Assembly (NCBI GenBank): GCA_028694715.1
Contig: JAQVKJ010000042.1
Location: forward strand, 764 to 8,287
DNA length: 7,524 bases
Reading direction: 5' to 3'
Source of the DNA: Weeksellaceae bacterium
GTDB taxonomy: Bacteria > Bacteroidota > Bacteroidia > Flavobacteriales > Weeksellaceae
The notes under the pieces are model-generated. The model worked only from the letters and a program-made list of their open reading frames with translations, ran no database searches and was not told the origin of the DNA. The translations under genes were made by a program, and so were the position numbers. Positions 1-6,216 of the stretch are shown piece after piece (positions within the stretch are counted from its first letter, which is position 1; each line of letters starts with the position of its first letter).

Positions 1-54
1 CTGAAACAGCGACTTTAAATAACTGAAAGTAAGCATTAATTAAATCTTTAAATC

Positions 55-933
55 ATGAAAAATAAGGTTTTTATTTCATTGTTTATCATGTTGATGGCAA
101 TGATGACTACGGTTACTTCCTGTTCGGATTTAGAAGAAGTTACTGAAAACACTGAACAGATGAAATCGGTGGAACTCAAAGAAGGTTTTCTTGAAGAAGA
201 AACCCTTTTGGGAGATAACATTTATCTGCCTGAAGGGACACATTGGTACTATACGAATGAACAAAAGAATGAAGTTATTTTTGAATTGCCGAAAGAATAT
301 ATTTTTCTGCTTAAAAATGTGGAATCGGGAGAATATATTTTGTCAAACAAAGGTGGCGGTTATTCCTGTACTTGTAAGAATGGAGGAAGTTGTACGGTCT
401 TCTACAATAAAAAGTTTGGATATGGATGTCTGCAAAGCACCTGTACAGGCTCATGTGTTGGCAGTGCTGTGTCAACCGAAAGGCCAAATCTTCAAATAGT
501 TGGAGTGTTAAATGCAAATAATGATATGCTGGATGCAAATATTTCTCAAAAGAAAGCAAGCTTATCAAGTGATGGTATGGAAGGTTTTTTCAGAGTAAAT
601 GAAGTTAAAGAAGAAATCAAAAGAACCTATGATTTCCTTTATGAAAATATTGAAAAACCCGATTTTGAATCCGGTATTTATAATCCTGATCAGTATCTGT
701 ATGCCAAAGTTTTACTTTATGGATTTGAAATAGGAATTATAATTCCAAATGATGCCGGTTTTCTGGAACTGTTACCTAATTTAAACACTCATGCAATTTC
801 CGGATCTGAGGCTCCTTCTTCCTGTAGTTGTAGTGGAGGCTCTCAGGGAGGAAGTTGCAAACTTGAGAAAGTTTCAATTTTGGGCAATGTGACCTATTAC
901 TGTACTGGCTGTGCGACTTGTACGATGAATTAA
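55..933 (+). CDS. Cysteine-rich lipoprotein of unknown function with two six-Cys clusters
   Basis: I do not recognise a named family. The 292-residue product begins with a hydrophobic stretch (residues 5-22) and a lipobox V-T-S-C at 20-23, so C23 is probably lipidated and the protein anchored to the inner or outer membrane. An acidic segment follows. Two cysteine clusters stand out. The first is C105-x-C107-x5-C113-x11-C125-x4-C130-x3-C134. The second, at the extreme C-terminus, is C257-x-C259-x8-C268-x14-C283-x2-C286-x2-C289. Both open with S-C-[TS]-C and have a GGSC core, which suggests a duplicated disulfide or metal-binding module. The ~120 residues between them lack cysteine. The ATG at 55 is chosen because it gives a complete signal peptide. 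A strong hairpin follows the stop. Being a real gene is well supported; its role (metal binding, redox, surface adhesion or a small-molecule partner) is open. Confidence 0.85.
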   Translation: MKNKVFISLFIMLMAMMTTVTSCSDLEEVTENTEQMKSVELKEGFLEEETLLGDNIYLPEGTHWYYTNEQKNEVIFELPKEYIFLLKNVESGEYILSNKGGGYSCTCKNGGSCTVFYNKKFGYGCLQSTCTGSCVGSAVSTERPNLQIVGVLNANNDMLDANISQKKASLSSDGMEGFFRVNEVKEEIKRTYDFLYENIEKPDFESGIYNPDQYLYAKVLLYGFEIGIIIPNDAGFLELLPNLNTHAISGSEAPSSCSCSGGSQGGSCKLEKVSILGNVTYYCTGCATCTMN

Positions 934-952
934 CATTATCTTGGATTTGCCC

Positions 953-987
953 AAAGGAAACCTTCCGGTTGCGGGAAGGTTTTCTTT
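953..987. terminator. Hairpin terminator, probably bidirectional
   Basis: The left arm at 953-966 (AAAGGAAACCTTCC) pairs with 974-987 (GGAAGGTTTTCTTT) around a 7-base loop, giving 14 pairs with one G-U. It starts 19 bases after the stop of the Cys-rich lipoprotein gene, and its right arm is T-rich, as expected for a plus-strand terminator. The minus-strand dnaE remnant stops at 989, immediately beside the right arm. Read from that side the hairpin also ends in a T-rich arm, so it probably once served both convergent genes. Confidence 0.75.
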
Positions 988-988
988 T

Positions 989-1258
989 TCACTCACTTCT
1001 CGGATCTTTCTTCAACCCGATTTTACCGCAACGACTGACTTCCAGCGACGGAAAGCCAAAATCGACCACTACTTTTCCTTCAAGCAAATAAAGACCCTCG
1101 CCGCGCAGCGGATATTTTTTGAGTGAAGCCGGAAAATGAACGGTGTCAAAAAAATCACCTTCAGCATCGAAGAAAGTACCAAACTTCATCAGCTGACCAT
1201 TTTTTGTTCGTGTCTTTTTTGCTGTAACAAATTCGCCGACCATTCGTATTGTCTTTCC
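989..1258 (-). pseudogene. dnaE: C-terminal remnant of a DnaE-type DNA polymerase III alpha subunit
   Basis: Read on the minus strand, this frame encodes G-K-T-I-R-M-V-G-E-F-V, then residues resembling the C-terminal OB-like region of Bacteroidota DnaE/ImuC-type polymerases: a 'FGTFFDAEGDFFDTVHFP' block, 'KKYPLRGEGLYLLEGKVV' and 'FGFPSLEV', ending DPRSE. Only about 90 residues survive of a protein that is normally 950-1450 long. The polymerase core, PHP domain and helix-hairpin-helix region are absent. The frame runs into the start of a DUF2461-like gene instead of more polymerase. The remaining frame has no internal stop, so the loss may be recent. An ATG at 1243 could in principle start an 84-residue peptide, but that is simply an internal methionine of the polymerase. 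Whether the parent was the replicative DnaE or an error-prone DnaE2/ImuC cannot be decided from this fragment; the short DPRSE end leans slightly to the latter. Confidence 0.75.
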
Positions 1259-1469
1259 TCGAAAACCGAATGTCTCTATAGATTCTATATGCTTTTATTT
1301 CAGAAATATCATCGTGTTCTTTCATCAGTCTTCCCACTTCCTGATAGAATCCTTTCATTTGATTTTCAATGACTTTGAAATCTTCTTTATGTGAATTGAA
1401 CCACTCACGGTTGTTGTTTTTCCTTAATTTATCCAGAAAAACCAATGCTTCTTTTGGAATTGTTCTCAT
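1251..1469 (-). pseudogene. N-terminal remnant of a DUF2461 (TIGR02453-type) gene
   Basis: From the minus-strand ATG at 1467-1469 the frame reads MRTIPKEALVFLDKL, then 'KNNNREWF' (residues 17-24) and 'RIYRDIRFS' (62-70). These match the N-terminal signatures of the DUF2461 family, whose members usually run to about 220 residues and continue after RFS with a D-K-[TS]-P-Y-K block. Here that block is missing. After S70 (codon 1260-1262) the DNA becomes the dnaE tail in another frame, and the DUF2461 frame continues as about 30 junk residues to a stop at 1161. The family has no firmly established function. An AAAAGATA at 1483-1490 (TATCTTTT on the minus strand) is a one-mismatch match to the Bacteroidota -7 box 13 bases before the start, so the remnant may still be transcribed. 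The DUF2461 assignment rests on remembered motifs. Confidence 0.7.
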
Positions 1470-1538
1470 AGGTTAAAGTTAAAAAAGATATTCCGAACGA
1501 AAAAGAAGGTATGAATGCGCTCCCAAGCTGTATTAAAC

Positions 1539-1575
1539 AAAAAAAGAGCATGATTTAAAATTTAAATCACACTCT
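1539..1575 (-). terminator. Minus-oriented hairpin with T-tract, orphan terminator
   Basis: TGATTTAAA (1551-1559) and TTTAAATCA (1561-1569) form a perfect inverted repeat with a one-base centre. It is extended after a 2x2 mismatch by AGAG (1545-1548) pairing with CTCT (1572-1575). On the minus strand the hairpin is followed by a run of T (complement of 1539-1545), the layout of an intrinsic terminator for leftward transcription. No leftward gene lies between it and acs. The central stem is AT-only except for two G-C pairs, so its strength is doubtful. Confidence 0.4.
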
Positions 1576-1749
1576 CATGAGAAAGTTATAGATAGTAAGT
1601 AGTTAGGGACAAGTTGTAAATAAATCTACTTTAAGTAATTCAAAGAACAATTTAAAAATGTCTTTAACTTTTTTAACACTACAAAATTCCAACAATAATT
1701 TCAAATCATTGCAAGGTAAACGCACTAAATTTAGAGGGGATTATTCCCT

Positions 1750-1757
1750 TATTTTTG
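1750..1757 (+). promoter_or_regulatory. Putative -7 promoter box TATTTTTG upstream of acs
   Basis: This is an exact match to the Bacteroidota -7 consensus TAnnTTTG, 78 bases before the acs ATG at 1836. I find no TTG at the expected -33 distance. It contains the TTG at 1755, which would be the longest possible acs start, so using it as a promoter argues against that start. One match of this kind in an AT-rich spacer of this length can arise by chance. Confidence 0.4.
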
Positions 1758-1835
1758 CTACAACCAATAAGAAAGCCCGTTTCATATTTTGACTTAAAAC
1801 CGAAATTATCTAAATTTATCCAAAAATCTACTCAA

Positions 1836-3746
1836 ATGAATTATTACAAAATCAGAAACCTTGAGCAATATATCAAAGCTTACAAAAAATCCGTCAAAGA
1901 CCCAGAAAATTTCTGGGGAAATATAGCCGAGAAAAATTTTATTTGGTACCAGAAATGGGACAAAGTTTTGCACAACGACATGCTGAACGGTGATGTCAAA
2001 TGGTTTGTAAACGGAAAACTCAACATGAGCCGCAATTGTCTGGATCGTCATCTGAACAAAAACGGAGACAAAACCGCCATTATTTTTGAACCGAACAATC
2101 CTGAAGAACCGGCAGAACACATAAGTTACAGTGAATTGCACAAAAGGGTTTGTAAAATGGCCAATGTACTCAAAGACAATGGCGTCAAGAAAGGAGATCG
2201 TGTCTGTATATATCTCCCAATGATTCCGGAACTCCCGGTGGCCATGCTCGCCTGTGCAAGAATAGGAGCCATCCACTCGGTGGTGTTTGCAGGATTTTCA
2301 GCCAGCTCACTTTCGTCCAGAATTCAGGATTTGGAATGCAAAATGTTGATTACCGCTGACGGTGGTTTTAGAGGTAGTAAAACAATTGACTTAAAGGGAA
2401 TTGCAGACGAGTCCCTCAAAAGTTGCCCAACGGTTGAAAGTGTTTTGGTCGTAAAGCGAATCCACTCAGAAATCCCGTTGGAGCAGGGCAGAGACCAATG
2501 GCTTCAACCATTGTTGGACAATGCTTCAGAAGATTTTGTGTCTGAAATCATGGACGCCGAAGACCCGCTTTTTGTGCTTTACACTTCGGGTTCGACCGGC
2601 AAACCCAAAGGAATGGTACACACCACAGCCGGGTATATGATTTACACAGCTTATACTTTCCAAAATGTATTTAATTATAGAAAAAAAGATGTTTTTTGGT
2701 GTACTGCCGATATCGGATGGATTACAGGCCATTCCTACATCGTTTACGGACCACTGCTGAACGGTGCCACCACTATACTTTTTGAAGGCATTCCTTCTTA
2801 TCCAGATTCAGGCAGATTCTGGGATGTGGTGGACAATCACAAAGTTACTCAGCTATATACTGCTCCTACCGCCATCCGTGCACTGGCCAAAGAAAGCCTG
2901 AGTTTTGTTGACTCACATGATTTGTCATCACTCAGAGTATTGGGTTCGGTGGGAGAACCCATCAATGAGGAAGCTTGGCATTGGTACAACAACAATATCG
3001 GCAAACAAAAATGTCCGATTGTGGACACTTGGTGGCAAACCGAAAACGGAGGTATTCTGATTTCACCACTGCCGTTCATCACACCCACCAAACCGACTTA
3101 TGCCACCATGCCGCTGCCGGGAATACAACCGGTGTTGATGAACAACAAAAGAAATGAAATTGAAAACCACCACGAAGAAGGAAGTCTTTGCATCAAATTT
3201 CCATGGCCAGGAATGGCAAGAACCATTTGGGGAAATCATCAGAGGTTTCTCGATACTTATTTTTCTGCATTCAGAGGAAAATATTTTTCGGGCGATGGTG
3301 CACTCAAAGACGAAGTCGGTTATTACAGAATCATCGGACGGATTGACGATGTCATCATTGTGTCGGGACACAACATCGGTACTGCACCCATCGAAAATGC
3401 AATCAACGAACACCCGGCAGTAGCTGAATCAGCCATAGTGGGTTATCCGCACGACATCAAAGGAAACGCATTGTATGGTTATGTAATGCTCAAAGAAACC
3501 GGAGAAGTCAGGGACAAAAATAACCTGAGGAGAGAAATCAACGATTACATCGCAAATTTTGTAGGTCCCATTGCCAAACTCGATAAAATTCAATTTGTGG
3601 AAGCATTGCCCAAAACCCGCTCAGGAAAAATCATGCGAAGGATACTTAGAAAAATCGCTTCATCGGAATTCGATAGCTTGGGCGATATTTCAACCTTGCT
3701 AAACCCCGAGTCGGTGGAACAAATTATCAATGAACGGATAGAATAA
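1836..3746 (+). CDS. acs: Acetyl-CoA synthetase (acetate--CoA ligase, AMP-forming)
   Basis: This cytoplasmic enzyme makes acetyl-CoA from acetate, ATP and CoA through an acetyl-AMP intermediate, feeding acetate into central metabolism. The 636-residue product has the adenylate-forming order of motifs: P-loop YTSGSTGKPKG (249-259), SVGEPIN (371-377), DTWWQTENGG (397-406, with the paired tryptophans typical of the acetate pocket), YFSGDG (483-488), the hinge region GRIDDVI, GHNIGT (511-516) and the catalytic lysine K598 in KTRSGKIMRR. That lysine is the one known to be acetylated to switch Acs off in other bacteria. ATG 1836 is preferred to the in-frame TTG 81 bases upstream because Acs proteins normally begin with this Y-x-I-x-x-x-E-x-Y segment, and because the TTG lies inside a promoter-like box. 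Two positions differ from enterobacterial Acs: N404 for T and N513 for R. The next gene starts 47 bases downstream with no terminator between. The propionate ligase PrpE is a less likely reading. Confidence 0.93.
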   Translation: MNYYKIRNLEQYIKAYKKSVKDPENFWGNIAEKNFIWYQKWDKVLHNDMLNGDVKWFVNGKLNMSRNCLDRHLNKNGDKTAIIFEPNNPEEPAEHISYSELHKRVCKMANVLKDNGVKKGDRVCIYLPMIPELPVAMLACARIGAIHSVVFAGFSASSLSSRIQDLECKMLITADGGFRGSKTIDLKGIADESLKSCPTVESVLVVKRIHSEIPLEQGRDQWLQPLLDNASEDFVSEIMDAEDPLFVLYTSGSTGKPKGMVHTTAGYMIYTAYTFQNVFNYRKKDVFWCTADIGWITGHSYIVYGPLLNGATTILFEGIPSYPDSGRFWDVVDNHKVTQLYTAPTAIRALAKESLSFVDSHDLSSLRVLGSVGEPINEEAWHWYNNNIGKQKCPIVDTWWQTENGGILISPLPFITPTKPTYATMPLPGIQPVLMNNKRNEIENHHEEGSLCIKFPWPGMARTIWGNHQRFLDTYFSAFRGKYFSGDGALKDEVGYYRIIGRIDDVIIVSGHNIGTAPIENAINEHPAVAESAIVGYPHDIKGNALYGYVMLKETGEVRDKNNLRREINDYIANFVGPIAKLDKIQFVEALPKTRSGKIMRRILRKIASSEFDSLGDISTLLNPESVEQIINERIE

Positions 3747-3793
3747 AAATAAATCGGAATAAATATTGATTGAACTGTGCTCGTACAGTCATT

Positions 3794-5161
3794 ATGAAAG
3801 AGTTTTCATTACTTTTCTGTATTTTTTTGTTGTGCTACAATTTGAAAATCAGTGCACAAGAGCAGTCGTATTCATTCCCAAAAATTGAAACCTATATTAA
3901 TGTTCCGATTTCTATACCACTTACCGAAATCAATTCATTGATAAATAAATCGGTGAAAGGCGTCATTTATGAAGACAATTCATTTACGGACAACGACAAT
4001 GACCAGTTCAAAGTCAAAGTAATCAAAAACGGAGAAATCTCACTGACCGCTCAGAAAGGCAATAACTTGCTGATAAGCGTTCCACTGAAAATATGGGCAG
4101 AAAAAGGCTATGGCGCATTTGGCCATTACGCATATCAGAAAACAAATTTTGAAGTGAAAATGAAATTCATTGCATCAGTGGTTTTCAAAAATGATTGGAC
4201 GATTGCTTCCTACACCATTGACCACGGATTCGAATGGATTGAAAAACCAGTGTTGAACTTCGGCGGTGTAAGAATCCCGATTACAACTCTTGTGGAATCT
4301 TCACTCAAAGAGAAACAACAAGAATTTACCACAGTCATCGATAAAAACATTGCCGAAAGCATTGAATTGAAGCCACATTTGTTAAATATCTGGAATCAAT
4401 TTACCATGCCTTTTCAGATTTCTGAAGAATACAATAGCTGGTTGAAACTCACTCCTTTTTCGGTGGATATGTCGCCTGTGAAAATTAATCCGGAATTAAT
4501 TAAAACCGATATCTCCATCAAGCTGTTTTCTGAAACCTTCGTAGGATACATTCCCGCTCCCTCTCCGTTGGCAATGGATTTACCTGATTTTAATTTAATG
4601 GAAGAATCGCCCAGGAATTTCCATCTCAGAACCACAGCCAATGTCCCTTATGAACAAGCCACAAACATTGCGAGGCAACAATTCGTGAATTATGAATTTG
4701 AAATGGCAGAAAACAAAATGGTCAGAATTGATGACATCAAAGTGTATTATGAGCATCAGGAAATAGCCATCGAAGTAGATACAAGTGGCGAGCTAAAGGG
4801 AAAGATAATCATCAGTGGAAAGCCTTATTATGATGAAAAATCACGAAAAATCAAACTCCGAAATTCAAGACTCAAGGTGAAAACAAGCAATCTGCTTCAT
4901 AAAGCTGCTCTGCTGTTTTTTAAAGGAAAAATCAGAAAAACCATTGTGGAGGAGTACGGCATTCCACTCAGCGAAATAGAAGATGAGGCAAAAAAAGGCC
5001 TGCTTCTTAGTTTTAACAAAGAATATTATCCAGGTATTTTTCTTAAAGGAAGGGTATTAGAATTAAAACCCGAACAAATCCTGTTGTTTGAAGATTACAT
5101 TACTGTGGTCATCCGTACCCATGCCAACCTTAGGCTGGATGTGAAAGAACTCAATTTTTAA
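3794..5161 (+). CDS. Secreted DUF4403-family protein
   Basis: The 455-residue product starts with a cleavable signal peptide (residues 1-22, hydrophobic core LLFCIFLLC, likely cut after SAQ), so it is exported to the periplasm or beyond. It has no lipobox. The mature part alternates beta-strand-like segments and resembles Bacteroidota DUF4403 proteins, which have similar length and no established function. The two halves look related. 'NVPISIPLTEINSLIN' (36-51) corresponds to 'NVPYEQATNIARQQFV' (283-298). 'LKLTPFSVDMSPVKINPEL' (217-235) corresponds to the segment from about 415 with 'LKGRVLELKPEQILL'. Such a doubled fold would fit lipid-binding TULIP-like proteins, but that is inference. ATG 3794 is chosen over an in-frame TTG at 3770 because it starts the signal peptide cleanly. 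It sits 47 bases after acs and 24 or 57 bases before the permease, all on one strand, though a promoter-like box precedes the permease. Confidence 0.8.
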   Translation: MKEFSLLFCIFLLCYNLKISAQEQSYSFPKIETYINVPISIPLTEINSLINKSVKGVIYEDNSFTDNDNDQFKVKVIKNGEISLTAQKGNNLLISVPLKIWAEKGYGAFGHYAYQKTNFEVKMKFIASVVFKNDWTIASYTIDHGFEWIEKPVLNFGGVRIPITTLVESSLKEKQQEFTTVIDKNIAESIELKPHLLNIWNQFTMPFQISEEYNSWLKLTPFSVDMSPVKINPELIKTDISIKLFSETFVGYIPAPSPLAMDLPDFNLMEESPRNFHLRTTANVPYEQATNIARQQFVNYEFEMAENKMVRIDDIKVYYEHQEIAIEVDTSGELKGKIIISGKPYYDEKSRKIKLRNSRLKVKTSNLLHKAALLFFKGKIRKTIVEEYGIPLSEIEDEAKKGLLLSFNKEYYPGIFLKGRVLELKPEQILLFEDYITVVIRTHANLRLDVKELNF

Positions 5162-5185
5162 TCCGCTCCGACCGCTCATCTGTCA

Positions 5186-6205
5186 TTGTTTTTTATCTTT
5201 GCTTCAAACACCAAAAGTTTGAAATTTAATATCACAGTTCTCTTATTGATTTTTATGATTGTTCTCGGCATACTGCTCAATCTGAACATAGGCTCCTCAG
5301 ACATCAGACTTTTGGATTGGAGACAAAATCCGGTTGCCGCTCAGTTGATTCTCGATTTCAGACTTCCCAAAACGATTGCGGCAATTTTAGCGGGAATTGC
5401 ACTTCCGGTAAGCGGGCTTTTATTGCAGGAGTTATTCAGAAATCCATTGGCCGATCCATCGGTTTTGGGAATAACTTCCGCTTCGGGTCTGGGCGTGGGA
5501 ATGGTGATTTTTCTTTCTTCCGTTTTGGGATTGAGTTCCATGCTGAATAATCCTTGGTTGCTTTGTCTGGCTTCATTTTGTGGTGCCATGCTGGGGCTTA
5601 TGATCATCGTTTTCTTTTCTTCAAGATTAAATTCCACAGCGGGATTGATCATCGTCGGGATGATGGTGGCAGGGCTGGCTTCGGCGCTGATCGGAGTGCT
5701 TCAGTTTTTCGCTCCCTCCGAAAAAATCAAAACCTATCTCATCTGGACTTTTGGTTCGATGTCCGGACTTTCCTGGACGCAAATTTTGGTCTTTTCATTG
5801 ATGGTTTTAGTTGGAATTTTGATTTCCATTTTGAGTTTTAAAGGAATTTCGGGAATGCGTTTGGGCGAAAATTATGCGCATACAATGGGCGTAAACATCA
5901 AAAAAACACGCTGGCTGATTTTGATTTCTTCTGCCATTTTAACCGCTTCCGCAACGGCTTTTGTGGGTCCGGTGGCATTTATTGGATTGGCCATTCCGCA
6001 CATTTGCCGGATTTTATTCAAACGAACCGAAATCATACAATTATATAGTTTGGTGGTCCTGACGGGAATTTTGTCGATGCTATTATTTCTGTGGATTTCA
6101 CAGATTTTTCCGAATGGAACTTTGCCGATTAACATCATTACTTCGCTCATCGGAGCACCGATTGTGATGAGCATTTTGATGAACCGCAAACAATATTCGA
6201 TGTAA
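5186..6205 (+). CDS. FecCD-family ABC transporter permease (iron-siderophore/heme/B12 type)
   Basis: This is an inner-membrane channel subunit that, as a homodimer, would move an iron complex, heme or cobalamin into the cytoplasm. The protein is almost wholly hydrophobic, with roughly nine or ten membrane segments. It carries the family motifs RLPK (59-62), the SGLLLQELFRNPLADPSVLG block (76-95) and GPVAFIGLAIPHICR (261-275), the cytoplasmic turn that contacts the ATPase. At 339 residues it has the usual length. No ATG exists before the first membrane helix. TTG 5186 is the longest start; TTG 5219, giving 328 residues beginning M-K-F-N-I-T-V, is as good and lies just after a TATCTTTG promoter-like box, so the first 11 residues are uncertain. 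The ATPase gene follows 11 bases later. The partner binding protein is not in the window, so the substrate cannot be told. Confidence 0.9.
   Translation: MFFIFASNTKSLKFNITVLLLIFMIVLGILLNLNIGSSDIRLLDWRQNPVAAQLILDFRLPKTIAAILAGIALPVSGLLLQELFRNPLADPSVLGITSASGLGVGMVIFLSSVLGLSSMLNNPWLLCLASFCGAMLGLMIIVFFSSRLNSTAGLIIVGMMVAGLASALIGVLQFFAPSEKIKTYLIWTFGSMSGLSWTQILVFSLMVLVGILISILSFKGISGMRLGENYAHTMGVNIKKTRWLILISSAILTASATAFVGPVAFIGLAIPHICRILFKRTEIIQLYSLVVLTGILSMLLFLWISQIFPNGTLPINIITSLIGAPIVMSILMNRKQYSM
5194..5201 (+). promoter_or_regulatory. Putative -7 promoter box TATCTTTG for the transporter operon
   Basis: This is an exact TAnnTTTG match followed by C, 18 bases upstream of the alternative permease start TTG 5219. 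I see no TTG at the -33 position. If real, the permease/ATPase pair has its own promoter and the TTG at 5186 lies upstream of the transcript start, so translation would begin at 5219. Confidence 0.4.
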
Positions 6206-6216
6206 ATTGTACTGAA

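Larger units (their letters stand above)
1470..1835. other. Long intergenic region with no coding gene
   Basis: I see no convincing protein or known RNA gene here on either strand; the reading frames are short and AT-rich. It holds a possible minus-strand promoter for the DUF2461 remnant (1483-1490), a minus-oriented hairpin with T-tract (1539-1575), a perfect 10-base palindrome TCTCATGAGA (1573-1582) and a TAnnTTTG box (1750-1757) ahead of acs. The part between 1583 and 1749 shows nothing I can name. Confidence 0.6.

Noticed and set aside
1..18. Possible last codons of an upstream gene (L-K-Q-R-L-stop on the plus strand)
   Set aside because: Only five codons are visible and other frames are equally possible, so there is no support for a feature.
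941..1126. Plus-strand 61-codon open frame across the terminator and dnaE tail
   Set aside because: It is antisense to the polymerase fragment, starts inside the terminator hairpin region and has no recognisable protein character.
1161..1250. Continuation of the DUF2461 frame as a genuine 102-residue fusion protein
   Set aside because: Past D73 the residues come from reading the dnaE tail out of frame. They match neither family, so the whole is better treated as a scar.
1573..1582. Perfect palindrome TCTCATGAGA as an operator
   Set aside because: Ten bases directly beside a hairpin, with no second copy and no known regulator match. Chance is a sufficient explanation.
1709..1734. TTG plus TAAATTTA as an alternative acs promoter
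   Set aside because: The -7 box has a mismatch at the final G and the spacing is too short; the TATTTTTG at 1750 is a better match.
1806..2276. 156-codon minus-strand open frame inside acs
   Set aside because: It is a shadow of the strongly conserved acs reading frame and shows no protein family features.
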